Of a DNA stretch of 64,000 nucleotides, positions 43,246 through 54,076 are shown piece after piece. This DNA is from Ovis canadensis. Its lineage: Eukaryota > Chordata > Mammalia > Artiodactyla > Bovidae. Under the pieces are notes generated by a model, which saw nothing but the letters and a program-made list of their open reading frames with translations, did no database searches and was not told where the DNA came from. The first letter of the stretch is position 1, and each line of letters starts with the position of its first letter. The stretch spans positions 42,958,501 to 43,022,500 of the forward strand of contig NC_091247.1 in NCBI RefSeq assembly GCF_042477335.2. The letters are read 5' to 3'. Both the position numbers and the translations under genes were made by a program.

Positions 43246-45150
43246 TTATATTTTTAATGGGACCAAGTCAACTAATGACTTCATTAGAAATGTCAGAGAC
43301 TTCTTTCTGGAAAAAATGGCCGTCTGAGCACAACTGCGTGGGCTGGAGGGCCTCAGACATCAAATCAATTTCACATCCTTACCTGTAGGTTTCCAGCTCC
43401 TATCAATCTGTGCCTAGTTCCCTAGGCTCCCCTTTTCTGCCTCCCCCCACCGTAAAATAAAAGCTCCACTCAAGAAGTTGGAGGCAAGATAGACTTTGAG
43501 ATGAGGCCAATGGTGCAAAAGTTTGTGTATCACCTAAAGGTTCTTGCAGTGAGTGTATTTCTTCCTAAACTGAGTCTTGAGAAAGGGTTGGAACCTCCCA
43601 GAAAGCTTTCAAGGTCCAGACAGCCGTGCAGGAGAGCTCACAGCAGAGTTGGCCTTGGGTGCGAGTGGGTGATGAGCCCTTCCCAGGCAGGAGAACAGGA
43701 TCAAGGGGAGGCTGGCACAGTATTGACCAGGAAGCATCCGTGGGTGAGCACTTCACGTCCAAAGAAAGCCTCAGTGGTGACAACCATATGGGACGACAGC
43801 ACAAAAGAAGTGGAAAGAACCAAAGAGGCGTGTCGGCCCTTCTGCCTTTCCTCTGTTTGGAAACGAGAGGAGTCAAAACCTGGCAGGTGAAATTCATAAT
43901 CGTTTAATTTAAACGCAGGAGAACGAATGTGTGCTGAGGCCATGCCGATGAGAAAAACAACTCGCCCTTTGAACATGTTAGGCTCTTGTTTATGTAAGAC
44001 TTGCTGTTTTCCTCTTTAAGTCGTTTTGCTAGTAGCCCATTGGTGGAAACTGGGTCCTTAGAGGTTCTGAAATGGCATACGCCTTGAGTGGGAATATTAG
44101 CAACTTCTATAACTTTGGTGAATTTTGCAATAAAAATACCAAATCTATTTTACCTGCAGTTCCTCACTTTGGTTGTTGGAAATCTATAGTCCTTTGTGAA
44201 CTGTTTGTAGATTTGACACTTTCTGGCCTTGGGAATACTCAAGTCACCACGTTTGACACTTAATTTGGCACTCTCCATGTTGAGTAGGAAAAAAGCAAAT
44301 GCTGTCATGAACTACTTTGATAAGCTTTGAGGAAAGGATTACTTGTGATTGAGGGCATATTTGCTCATGTGAGAGCACTCCACCCTCAACCCCCACCCCA
44401 CCCTGGGGATGGGAATGCAGGGTCTGTGAAGATCTAGTAAGTGCAGGGCTGGTAAGTAGGTGCTGTTCTGCTGCCCCAGATGGCCCTTCTCCCTCTGCCC
44501 AGATACTTCCAAGATAAGGGGCCCTCGTGCCAGGTGACTTGGGTATGTGGCCCTGATCGTCAGCGAGCCCGTCTATGCAACTACTGTCCTCTGTGGCCAC
44601 AACAGCCGGCTCTCTGCTGTTCTGATCTACCTGCTGATGCATGAGGAGAGCTTCTGCTGCCGAGACACCGTCCCAGTGTCCTTATCACTGTTCACGTCCA
44701 GCCGTGTGTCTTATAAAACAGGGGTCCAGAACTGGAGGTGTTTCTCCAGCTGCCTCAGGCTCGTGAATGCTGTGGGTGTTGATGTCGCCCTGACATGGGG
44801 CCTATGGTCAGTGTAGACAGATTGGGCTGTATGTGGAAAATGTGGCTGCCTGTGCTGAACGTGCACCCTTGACTTTGTGGGTGGGTTTCAGCTGCTCTGG
44901 GGGAGCTGATCTCTGCCCCATTCAGAAGCATAAAGAAGGCTCTCCTGGTGCCAGCCCGAGAACTTGCTGGGGTCAATTATTGCTCTTGGATAATGGGCAG
45001 GGGGAGAAAGGGAGTTCCCTCCTGCTTCAGAAGATCCCTCCACTGCTGAATGAAGGACTCTGGTCTTCTGTGTTCCCCAGCTGGTATTCTTTAGTGGGAT
45101 TGAGGAAGAACAGGTAAGAAGGTGAGTGAACTGCTTATAGCACTGAAATC
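43246..45150. other. Unique intron 1 DNA
   Basis: Nearly 2 kb without a secure repeat. Several medium frames (43501-43907, 44244-44642, 44547-44816) overlap on opposite strands. They show no recognisable domain and have no clear ATG or splice support. Confidence 0.45.
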
Positions 45151-45154
45151 ATAG

Positions 45155-45348
45155 CTTTTCAAAGCTGGTCCTGGGCCATCTACTCAGAGTCGGTAGTCTG
45201 GAGAGCTTGTTAGAATACAGATGTCAGCAGGCCACCCAGACCTCCTGGATCAGCCTCTCTCGGCATGTGGCCCGGAGAATCTGTATTTTTAAAAAGCTCC
45301 CCAAGTGAATCCTCTGCCTGCAAGCCAGAGTTTGAGATCTATTCCCTC
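45155..45348 (+). repeat. MER5A DNA transposon, nearly full length
   Basis: AGAGCTTGTTAGAATACAGA, CAGACCTCCTGGATCAGCCT, GGAGAATCTGTATTTTTAAA and AAGCTCCCCAAGTGAATCCT follow MER5A over about 190 bases. Confidence 0.8.
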
Positions 45349-45879
45349 AATCGTAATTACATCCTGGATGTTCGTTTTCTGAAACGTCCAACTACAGAGT
45401 ACTCAGGAATCTTAAAAGGCCACCTTTGTGCCTTACTCCAGCCACCCAGCGCTTTTAATAGTTCCTGAGTGTGTGTTTATACAATCTGCATTTTATGAAG
45501 TCCATAAAGACATATTTACTCAACAAGTCACCAGTGCTCCAAAGGTCAGCTTCCCTCGATCTGTATGAAAGGCTCTTAACTCCAAAGTCAATTAACACCA
45601 AGATGGAAGCCAATTAAGACAAGGAAGTGAGCTGTTTAGGCTGACACTCCATCCCTAACTTTTGTCCCCTGTTGTAATTTAGTTTTACAAGTTCCTTCAG
45701 GCCAGTTAACTTTGCTTAGCTTATGCCTGTGTGGCCCGGTCCAGTGCACAGGTAAAGTGCCGTTTGACAGGTCGTCATGTGAAAGTGCTGTTTGAAAGCA
45801 CGTAATTAAAGTAACGATTAAATGATGTTGTGTCAGCACTTTGGCAACTGACCAAATCAGCCTACCTGCTTGCACGCTG

Positions 45880-46350
45880 CTGGGGTACCCTAGGAATGCT
45901 GGGGAAGGAGGGCAGGGAGACCCAGTCTCCCTCTGTGTGGCTTGTAGAGCCTGCTGTTGGGTGGCTTGCATGCCACTGGGGTACCCTAGAAATGCTGGGG
46001 AAGGAGGGCAGGGAGACCCAGTCTCCCTCGTGTGGCTTGTAGAGCCTGCTGTTGGGTGGCTTGCGTGCCATGGGATTACCCTAGAAATGCTGGGGAAGGG
46101 GGGCAGGGAGACTCAGTCTCCCTCTGTGTGGCTTGTAGAGCCTGCTGTTGGGTGGCTTGCATGCCGCTGGGGTACCCTAGAAATGCTGGGGAAGGAGGGC
46201 AGGGAGACCCAGTCTCCCTCGTGTGGCTTGTAGAGCCTGCTGTTGGGTGGCTTGCGTGCCATGGGGTTACCCTAGAAATGCTGGGGAAGGGGGGCGGGGA
46301 GACTCAGTCTCCCTCCGTGTGGCTGGCTTGTAGAGCCTACTGTTGGGTGA
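45880..46350 (+). repeat. Minisatellite, about five 95-96 bp units with A/B dimer pattern
   Basis: Units are phased by TACCCTAG at 45886, 45982, 46077, 46173 and 46268, giving spacings of 96, 95, 96 and 95. Units 3 and 5 share TTACCC, GGAAGGGGGGC and GACTCAG. Units 1, 2 and 4 share GGTACCC, GGAAGGAGGGC and GACCCAG. So units 2-3 and 4-5 form a repeated pair of about 191 bases. The open frames across it are artefacts of the repeat. Confidence 0.95.
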
Positions 46351-46394
46351 GTCTTGCCTGGGCCCAGAGCTGAGTCATTCCTCAGAGACTTGCT

Positions 46395-46470
46395 GGAGGA
46401 TCAAGTGAGATAACCTGGGTTGCGTGCTCAGCACAGTGCCTGGTACATAGAGCGCAAGCAGTTGAAAAAA
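46395..46470 (+). repeat. MIR SINE 3' fragment
   Basis: GGATCAAGTGAGATAACCTG and AGCACAGTGCCTGGTACATA match the MIR tail. Confidence 0.65.
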
Positions 46471-46881
46471 AAAGGCTATCTGCTACAGCTGATGTTGATG
46501 GTTATAACATAAAAATGGAAAACCTTGAGAGAACGAACACTAGAGGTTAGCAGGTGCAGTAGGTCAGGAACTTCAGCGGATAGGCGTTCCACGGTGAAGG
46601 CGGCCAGAGTAGGCAGCCTCTGGACCCCATCCAGATGCCAGCCAGCCAGGTGCACTCCCCTGAGACCCACTCCCCCAGGGAAAGGTATGGGCCACAGCGC
46701 CTTCTGATTTTTACTGTAGATCCAGTGCCTGACATCTTTTCCCTACCTTCTCATCTATGAAATTCTCATCCTCAGGAGCAAAAAGCTAGGTCCCCTTTTG
46801 ATATGATTTGAGAACCATTTTCATCTATTGAGGTCAAGAACCAAGATGGTGAGTGCAAATAACGATAAAAGGGAGACTGCC

Positions 46882-47040
46882 CGAGCACTGGATGAGAAGG
46901 GAGGTTGGGGGAGAACAGATAGATGTATGTATACGTGTGGCTGAGCCCCTTTGCTGTTCACCTGAAACTATCCCAACATTGTTTGTTTAATCGGCTCTAC
47001 CCCAATACAAAGTTAAAAAGTTGAAAATTAAGTTAAATTT
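46882..47040 (+). repeat. 5'-truncated L1 with 16-bp target-site duplication
   Basis: ATACGTGTGGCTGAGCCCCT, TTCACCTGAAACTATCCCAA and CGGCTCTACCCCAATACAAA are the artiodactyl L1 3' end. TAAAAGGGAGACTGCC flanks it exactly (46866-46881 and 47041-47056), so this is a fairly recent insertion. Confidence 0.93.
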
Positions 47041-47284
47041 TAAAAGGGAGACTGCCTGAGAAGGAGGTGTGACCAAATGCCACGACAACGTTGGAGATCC
47101 TGGCACTGCAGGGACGAGGGACAGCCCTATCTAGGCTGTTTGCAGATTCTTTGACATCTGTATGTGAATTTATACTTTTTTTTTCTTTGCATTAAAAATT
47201 ACTCTTGAAGTCTTCATCAGGAAACAAAGTTTTTATTACTAGAGGTGAGACTGTTGAGGTGGATTTATTTTTTAAAGTATATTT

Positions 47285-47447
47285 TTTTATATATTTGATT
47301 GCGCCAGGTCTCAGTTGCAAGTGGAAACCTTTAGTTGTGGCATTCAAACTCTTGGTTGCAGCATGCGGGATCTAGTTTCCTAACCAGGGATTGTACTCAG
47401 GCCCTCTGCATCGGGAGCACAGACTCTTAGCCACTGGACCACCACAG
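47285..47447 (-). repeat. CHR SINE, reverse
   Basis: TGATTGCGCCAGGTCTCAGT, GGGATCTAGTTTCCTAACCA and AGCCACTGGACCACCACAGA are a reverse CHR. Confidence 0.8.
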
Positions 47448-47559
47448 AGTCTCTGTTCTTTTTAAAATAGTGTACAACGTGTAAATTACTAAAGAGTTGC
47501 ATTACTGTAGGAAAGCAGGGAGGCAGTAGGACTTCTTAGTAAAGACTGGAGGATTTAGA

Positions 47560-47870
47560 CAAGTGCTGTCCAATGCAAATACCACAGGAACTGCTTAAGT
47601 GACATTAAATGGTCTGGGAGCAGTGTGTTTTAAAAAATAAATAGGGGAGATTAATTTTAATATATTTTATTTATTTAACTCAACCTATCTAAATAGTTGT
47701 TTCAATGTGTATGTAATCAATAATAAAAAGTGTTATTGAGATATTTTGCATTTTGGGTACAACACCGTCGAAAGGCAGTGTATATTTTACACTTGGAGAG
47801 CATGTCGTTTGAACCAGCTGTATTTCAGGTGTTCAGTAGCCCCAGGGGCCTCCTTGTATCAGCACCCTTC
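47560..47870 (+). repeat. hAT-type MITE (MER33-like, subfamily uncertain)
   Basis: AGTGCTGTCCAATGCAAATA, GATTAATTTTAATATATTTT, TAATCAATAATAAAAAGTGT, GTGTATATTTTACACTTGGA and AGGTGTTCAGTAGCC follow a common mammalian nonautonomous hAT element. Confidence 0.6.
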
Positions 47871-47884
47871 TAGACTAAGGCAGG

Positions 47885-48050
47885 CCTGATGTCACCTCCT
47901 CTCTGTTACTTATTAGCCATGTGACCAGGGGTAAATCACCTGAACCATTCAATACCTCAAGTAAAAGAGAAACCATAATATCTGCTTTCCTAGGCTGTTG
48001 TAAGTATTCAGTCAGATGATGTATGTTCCTAAAAGTGAGAGTCCACGAGC
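47885..48050 (+). repeat. MIR SINE
   Basis: CTGTTACTTATTAGCCATGT, GACCAGGGGTAAATCACCTG and GGCTGTTGTAAGTATTCAGT are in MIR order. Confidence 0.7.
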
Positions 48051-48102
48051 AGGTGCTCTGTAATTGGCATCTATGGTTTTGAGATCTTCACTGTTAATTG
48101 CA

Positions 48103-48275
48103 TGGTGGTGGTTTAGTCACTCAGTCGTGTGTGATTCTCGTGACTCCATGGACTGTAGCCCGCCAGGCTCCTCTGTCCATGGGATTTCCCAGGCAAGAAT
48201 ACTGAAGTGGCTTGCCACTTCCTTCCCCAGGGGATCTTCCCGACCCAGGGATTAAACTTGAGTCTCCTGCTGTTG
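48103..48275 (-). repeat. Bov-tA SINE, reverse, head missing
   Basis: GTTTAGTCACTCAGTCGTGT runs to GAGTCTCCTGCTG. The A-box half of the tRNA head is absent. Confidence 0.86.
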
Positions 48276-48450
48276 CGTAGGGTATGGAATAAAGGAGGAG
48301 GGTTATGATGAAAGCCAGCATCGGGGCAATATTTATAGGCTGAAGAAAAACTCCAGAAAAGCTGACAGACTCCTGGGACTGGAGACTGGGATTTTGTACA
48401 CAAAAGCCTTGGAAGGGGACTCGGGGGCTGGCAGAGCAGTTTGCCACCAG

Positions 48451-48668
48451 TTTGCTTCCTAGGTGGTTCAGTGGTAAACAGTCCGCCTGCCAATGGTGGA
48501 GATTCAGGCTCAGTCTCTGGGTCGGGAAGATCCCCTGGAGGAGGTCGTGGCAACCCACTCCCATATTCTTGGCTGGAGAATCCTTTGCATAGAAGAGTCT
48601 GGCTGGCTCAGTCATAGGGTCGCAAAGAGTCGGACATAACTGAAGCGACTCAGCACACGTGCACACAT
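48451..48668 (+). repeat. Bov-tA SINE
   Basis: GCTTCCTAGGTGGTTCAGTG to GACATAACTGAAGCGACTCA, diverged. It is the first of two same-orientation copies within 10 bases of each other. Confidence 0.86.
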
Positions 48669-48674
48669 ACTTTT

Positions 48675-48905
48675 ATGGGCTTCTTCGGTGGCACTAGTGG
48701 TAAAGAACCTGCCTGCCAATGCAGGAGACATAAGAGATATGGGTTCGACCCCTGGGTCAGGAAAAATCCCCTGGAGGAGGACATGGCAACCCACTGCAGT
48801 ATTCTTGTCTGGAGAATCCTGTGGACAGAGGAATGTGGCAGGGTTGCGGTCCATAGGGTCGCAAAGAGTCAGACACCATTGAAGCCACTGAGCATGTACG
48901 CAGGG
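48675..48905 (+). repeat. Bov-tA SINE
   Basis: GGGCTTCTTCGGTGGCACTA, B box GGTTCGACCCC and ACACCATTGAAGCCACTGAG. The head carries an extra ATAAGAGATA as in the 6034 copy, so both may belong to one subfamily. Confidence 0.88.
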
Positions 48906-49549
48906 TGTGAACAGAAGGGACAGATCGTGCCCGTCTGATAAACAGCCCCAGCGAGACAGGAGAAGGGCCCCAGGTGAGTGCGCATGGGGGATCTGGTGCC
49001 CCTCACCCATTTGGTTTATTGACTACCAAGATTCTAGACTTTGCCAAGGATTTGTGATGGTGCAAGTTACCCTAAGGGATTCTGACTGAGAAAGAAGTAG
49101 GAAAGGGGAGGAACAGAGGCCTGGCCTGGGGGTGATGGCATGCTGGGGAGTTACCCTCCACACGTGGGCTATGTCATACGTTCTGATAACATTTTTTTTT
49201 TCCTGCCCTTTTAGTCCTCTGCTTCCTCGCCCAGCTTTTGATATTTTTATTGTTCGTTCTGGAGAGTAAAATTACGACCAGGGCGTCACACCGTTTTGTG
49301 TTAGTAGTAGTATTTTAAGACACTGCCAAGAGCCAAAGGGAGACTTGTTCTGGAACTGGAGTTCTGGGAAGTTACCTGTGCTCCCCAGGTGAAGCTTGAG
49401 CCGATACAGTGTCTTCACAGGTAGAAGGACAGCAGGATCCAAATTCAAGGTGATCTTTTGATTTAAGCAAAACAGACACCAACATCTAGATTTGCAGAGC
49501 ACGTGCATTCAGGTGTGTGTGACAGTCTTGTGTACAGCAGGACTCAGCA
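48906..49549. other. Unique intron 1 DNA
   Basis: No gene or secure repeat. Confidence 0.4.
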
Positions 49550-49690
49550 TGGAGACTTCCCTGGTGGTCCCATGCTTAAGACTGTGCTTCCAACGCAGTA
49601 GGCACGGGTTCGATCCCTGGTCAGAGAACTAAGATCCCACATGCCACGCCTCATGGCCAAAAAATCTTCTTTTTTAAAAAAAAAGATTCA
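49550..49690 (+). repeat. CHR SINE
   Basis: GACTTCCCTGGTGGTCCCAT, B box GGTTCGATCCC and GAACTAAGATCCCACATGCC, followed by an A-rich tail. Confidence 0.85.
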
Positions 49691-51779
49691 ACATAAAATT
49701 ACTTGAAGTAAGCAGCATCCCTTTGCTCAACCTGGATCAGAGAGAAGCTTTGTGTGCCCTGCACCCACCTCTTTGATTTTACCAGCTTTTCTCCTGCAGC
49801 TGTGGCCACACAGCTTCAGGGTCAATCAAACCCCCTCTCGCTGAATCTTTACTTGACAAGGAGAATTTAAATGTCTCTAAAGATTGTCATTTGATGGGTT
49901 TTCACTGCATAAGGGGGGAGCCATTTGTTGTTGAGAAGTCATTATGATTTGGGAGTTTTTCATTGTTAACATTAGCTGTGAGGTCAGAGACTGCATTGTG
50001 GGACCGTTAGCCATGAATTAAGTTGCTGAATGCCCCATTTGAGAAAGAGATTCAACTTTCCACTGCCCCAGGTAGTGTCCAATGACTTGGAGCAGAAGCC
50101 CGCTTGAGCAGTGGGCGGGCGAGTGGCTGGTGGCAGGCCCTGCCTCACTCAGGTCTGAGTGCAGAATGGCGGATCTTATCTGTAAGGAAGTGGCGGCTCC
50201 CTTTATCTGGCCATTCTGGTGGAACAGGTTTGCTCCCAGCAAAGGAGAACTTGATGTTAACTATTTCTGACCTGTCACACCTGCAGCCTGGAGGGCTGGT
50301 TTGTCAAGCAGAAGGAAAGGGAAATAAAAACACACCCTGAAGTCTGTGTTGCCACCTGCCCCTGACCTCGGTAGAAAAGACCCTCCCCAGAGATTAAAAA
50401 GTCAGGACGTTTCAGGTGTGGTGCATAGAGGGTGTAGTGGTAGACTTGGTTTCCACGGCCACTTAGCCCGTCCTGTTGTCACTGCCTCTCTAAAAGCTCC
50501 TTGACATCGTTGAGACAAGAATGGGTGCACAGATAAAAATGTGGGTTCCACTTTGCAAAACTAGGCTCTTCAATTTAGGGGAGGAGGAGGGATTGGACAC
50601 TGGTGTTGCTTTCTGCATTTTGAACATTTTTATTAATTATTCTTGACCGCCACGGAGAGTAAATTCTAAGGAGGTTGAAGGACTGCAGTGTGTGGGTGGA
50701 GCTTTGGGTGAGCAGGATTAGGAAGCCTACTTTCTCTTGTTTTCTCTGTGGGGCGCAAGCTGAGGGATTTACTGCCTCTGGGATGGTGTTTGTGGCTCCG
50801 GGCGTTTTGCCTGGGCTCTGAAGGGCTGGCGTCCACCCCTGGGCTGTTGCTCTTCCAACCTCCAGGTAGCATCAGGAGCTCCAAAGAGTGTTGATCAACA
50901 ACATCTAGGCCGGAAGTACCATTTAACAGATGGGGACACTAAAGCTCCTAGGAAGTGGAGCCCAGGTGACACAGTGGGATAGCAGGGAAGTCTAGGTGGC
51001 TTGGTGGCTTTCTGTCCCCACGGGGATCATCCAAATGATTGCCAGGAAGAAAGGGTGTGTGTGTAGTTGGGGAGTTGCTGCCCATTGTAGGGGTCAGCTT
51101 GCAGAATTAGTTTTGAACCACAAAAAGCCCCTGCAGGAAAGTGAGGACGGTCCCTGGGCAAAGAGGTCTTCTCAGACAGGAGGGATCCGGGTAGGAGGAG
51201 GAGGGCCAATGAGTGTGAGGACTTGTGGAGGAGCTCAGATGTAGCTGCTTAAATTAGTTCAAAGTGAGAAATGTAATTACTATACTTGCTCAAACCAAAT
51301 GTCTGAACATTGTTATAAAACGAGGTGTAATCACAGAAAAGAGGATTGCTCGCAGCATTCCTCCCACAAAATCGCCTTTGTGTTCAGCAGAGCCCAACGG
51401 GTGCTGATTAATCTTCTGGGGGTGTTGAAGGCCCATTAAATTCAGGTGTGTGTATTGGACTTAATTGGGTGGGGGAGTTTTCATCCTGCTCCTTTGGACA
51501 ATCATTCACAGTTACTTTGCATTTGTAACAAATTCATGATGAAGAAAAAAAAAAAAGAATCATTTTTTAACATTTTAGCTCGGAATACTTTCGAGTCAGA
51601 ATAAAAGAACTAAGCAAGAAGGAAAATGGGAATTTACAGCACTGGCCCTTGTTAACTGCTATTTTAGTGATAAAAGGAAAGATGAGAAGGATATTTCAGT
51701 AACTCCCTGAGAAACAGCTTTCTCTATCAATATTTTTATGTCAATTCTGTACTTTCCTCCACCGAACTGAGACGTGCTA
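49691..51779. other. Unique intron 1 DNA, possible regulatory segments
   Basis: Two kilobases almost free of transposable elements. 49880-50040 and 51340-51545 have mixed homeodomain-, SOX- and OCT-like motifs (see findings). No coding exon is seen. Confidence 0.5.
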
Positions 51780-51960
51780 TAAGAAGGCAGTTTGAGTCCT
51801 GATTCGGCCATTTGTTAGTCAGGTGACCTAGAGCAGTTACATAAACTCTGAGCCTTAATTTTCTCTTCTGGAAAGTGGGCTGATGGAGGTACAGTTAAAT
51901 ATCAGTAGAACACCTGGCACGGAAGAAAATGTGTGGTAAACGTCAGCAAGCTGCCATTGT
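51780..51960 (+). repeat. MIR SINE
   Basis: GAGTCCTGATTCGGCCATTT, GTCAGGTGACCTAGAGCAGT, TTAATTTTCTCTTCTGGAAA and GAACACCTGGCACGGAAGAA are MIR. Confidence 0.75.
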
Positions 51961-52159
51961 CATCCCCATCGTTTCTAATCATATTTATAAGATTGTGTAA
52001 ATACTGCACCAAAGATGGGAGGGAAGTGGGGAAAGAAACCAAGAAAGGTTTCCAGGCCAGTTGTTGGGGAGGGAAGGAGAGATTTGTTTGGCAGAAGGAA
52101 AAGGCTGATGTCCAAGTTGGGGACCTGTACGTGGGATGACTACCATGCCTGCATTTGCA

Positions 52160-52423
52160 AGAAACCAATGCTGAAGCTGAAACTCCAATACTTTGGCCAC
52201 CTCATGTGAAGAGTTGACTCATTGGAAAAAACTCTGATGCTGGGAGGGACTGGGGGCGGGAGGAGAAGGGGACAACAGAGGATGAGATGGCTGGATGGCA
52301 TCACTGACTCGATGGACATGAGTTTGAGTGAACTCTGGGAGTTGGTGATGGACAGGGAGGCCTGGCGTGCAGTGATTCTTGGGTTCGCAAAGAGTCGGAC
52401 ACGACTGAGCGACTGAACTGAAT
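52160..52423 (+). repeat. BovB LINE 3' end
   Basis: CAATGCTGAAGCTGAAACTC, TTTGGCCACCTCATGTGAAG, GATGGCTGGATGGCATCACT and CACGACTGAGCGACTGAACT. 5'-truncated, about 264 bases. Confidence 0.9.
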
Positions 52424-53095
52424 GCGCAGTTTCATAGACCTACACTTGTACTCTTTGCTGCTCAGTGGCTTCTCCTAGATCTTGTGTCCCAGACTTGTGT
52501 GTGTGTTGGAGGGGATTGTTGACTCTCCAACTCCAGAGACCCCAGGTCCACTCTATCTGTGTACCCTAGGGTTTAGTTCCAGGAAGGCAGCGGGCAGTTT
52601 GCCTATTTTGTTTGTTGCTTCATTTAGTGCCTGGTTAAGCAAGATCTGCCAAATGAATGAATGAGATCCAGTAGGAATGAGCATCTAATGTTAAATTATA
52701 TGTGCTCCTTGAGAAAAATCCCCAAGAAAACTGTGTTTACTGAGACTTCAGCTGTCCAATAAGAGACAAACTTTTTAAAACAACTTGGTTTGGTTAAAGA
52801 TATGTTGTATATACTTGTGCTTACTTAGTTCCCCTGTAATTCATTAATATATTTAATATATGTGGTTAACTTTGTGAGTATATGTGATTACAGCTTTTAA
52901 CTTTATTTTACATGGTTGCCTGCCTACACACAATCCTTAGAACTCTTAATGGAGAATATAATTAGCATGAATGTACCTTTTTTTTTTTTTCAAACTGATA
53001 ATACTGCTGCTTCTGGAATAAAGTGTTTAAATATAATATTCACCTAATTACTGTTCTGACCAGCATAGTGCGAGCAAGTGCCTTAAGGCCCAGGC
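52424..53095. other. Unique intron 1 DNA
   Basis: AT-rich at 52840-52870. T13 near 52978. No gene. Confidence 0.4.
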
Positions 53096-53278
53096 CTTTT
53101 AGACCAGGGCTTGAAAGTAGGTGTGAGTCATCTGGTGGGGGGGTCTTGTTGAGATACAAGTTCCAATTCAGCAGGCTGCAAGCCTGTATTTCTGATGTTG
53201 ACTGGGGGATTTTGCAGAAACTAATGCCTAGGGCCAGTGATTTGTTTTATAAGTGAATATTGAAGCACCCCTGTTTGA
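53096..53278 (+). repeat. MER5A-like DNA transposon
   Basis: AATTCAGCAGGCTGCAAGCC, TGTATTTCTGATGTTGACTG and GAAGCACCCCTGTTTGAATA fit a diverged MER5A. Confidence 0.5.
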
Positions 53279-53795
53279 ATATCAACAACTTTTTTTGCAT
53301 GTAATGTATTTATTTGAAACATTGTGTATATCTTACTAAAGCGTTGTAATAATTCGTTAGAGTGTGATAGGCAGTATAGCAGGCACCTCTGTGCAGGGAA
53401 CAGAGTATCTATTACAGGTATGCTGTGTGCTTTCCCCCGGAAGAGCAGATTGTGCTTTCTGGCAGCTTTTTAAGTCCTCTGGGTATTACTTCCTTTAGAA
53501 TACGTTCTTTTATTTTACCTGATAGTGGGCAAGGTGGATCTTTGTCCTTGTGGAAAGGACAAAGGCGGGCTCTTGTAGAAATGGGAAATTTCGTAGTGTG
53601 TCAATTTTGAAAATTTTACAGTATTATACTTGCATTTATAATATACACAAGGTTGGAACAAAAATCTAATGGTGCAAAATGTGAATGATAACAATCATAA
53701 GTTGTACAATAAACCCTTGATCAGTTTTAAGCTCTAATAGCTTTGCACGGTGATGTTAATTGTATCATTCTCTCACATCATATTGGTACATCTCC

Positions 53796-53862
53796 AATCA
53801 ATAACGTTCCTGTAGCAAAAGACATACACAATAATGTTCTAGTAGCAAAAGACATATATAAT
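53796..53862 (+). repeat. Diverged tandem duplication, about 31 bp
   Basis: GTAGCAAAAGACATA occurs at about 53813 and 53844, each preceded by an ACAATAATGTTC-like or CAATAACGTTCC-like block. Confidence 0.7.
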
Positions 53863-53929
53863 GTCTCCAGTCAATGATGTGTTAAGTTTTCTTGATGCTG
53901 CTGCAGGCTGCTCTTTGGACCAAATTTTG

Positions 53930-54076
53930 AGTAGCCAGGCTCCTCTATCCATGAAAATTTCTAGGCAAGAATACTGGAGTGAGTATTCCCTTCTCCCGGG
54001 GATCTTCCTGACCCAGGGATGGAACCTGGGTCTCCTGCATTGCAGGCAGATTCTTTAAGCTACCAGGGAAGCCCCC
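53930..54076 (-). repeat. Bov-tA SINE, reverse, partial
   Basis: AGCCAGGCTCCTCTATCCAT to TAAGCTACCAGGGAAGCCCC. The BovA 3' part is missing or diverged beyond recognition. Confidence 0.83.

Noticed and set aside
44547-44816. 89-residue frame with fairly even composition
   Set aside because: Starts at GTG, is overlapped by an opposite-strand frame of greater length and shows no domain.
45841-46373. Repeated-peptide frames of 130 and 113 residues
   Set aside because: They are created by the 95-bp minisatellite; frame changes with the 95/96 alternation and there is no gene context.
48113-48666. 146- and 181-residue minus-strand frames
   Set aside because: They are translations of Bov-tA SINE sequence; the same peptide pieces recur at every SINE in the window.
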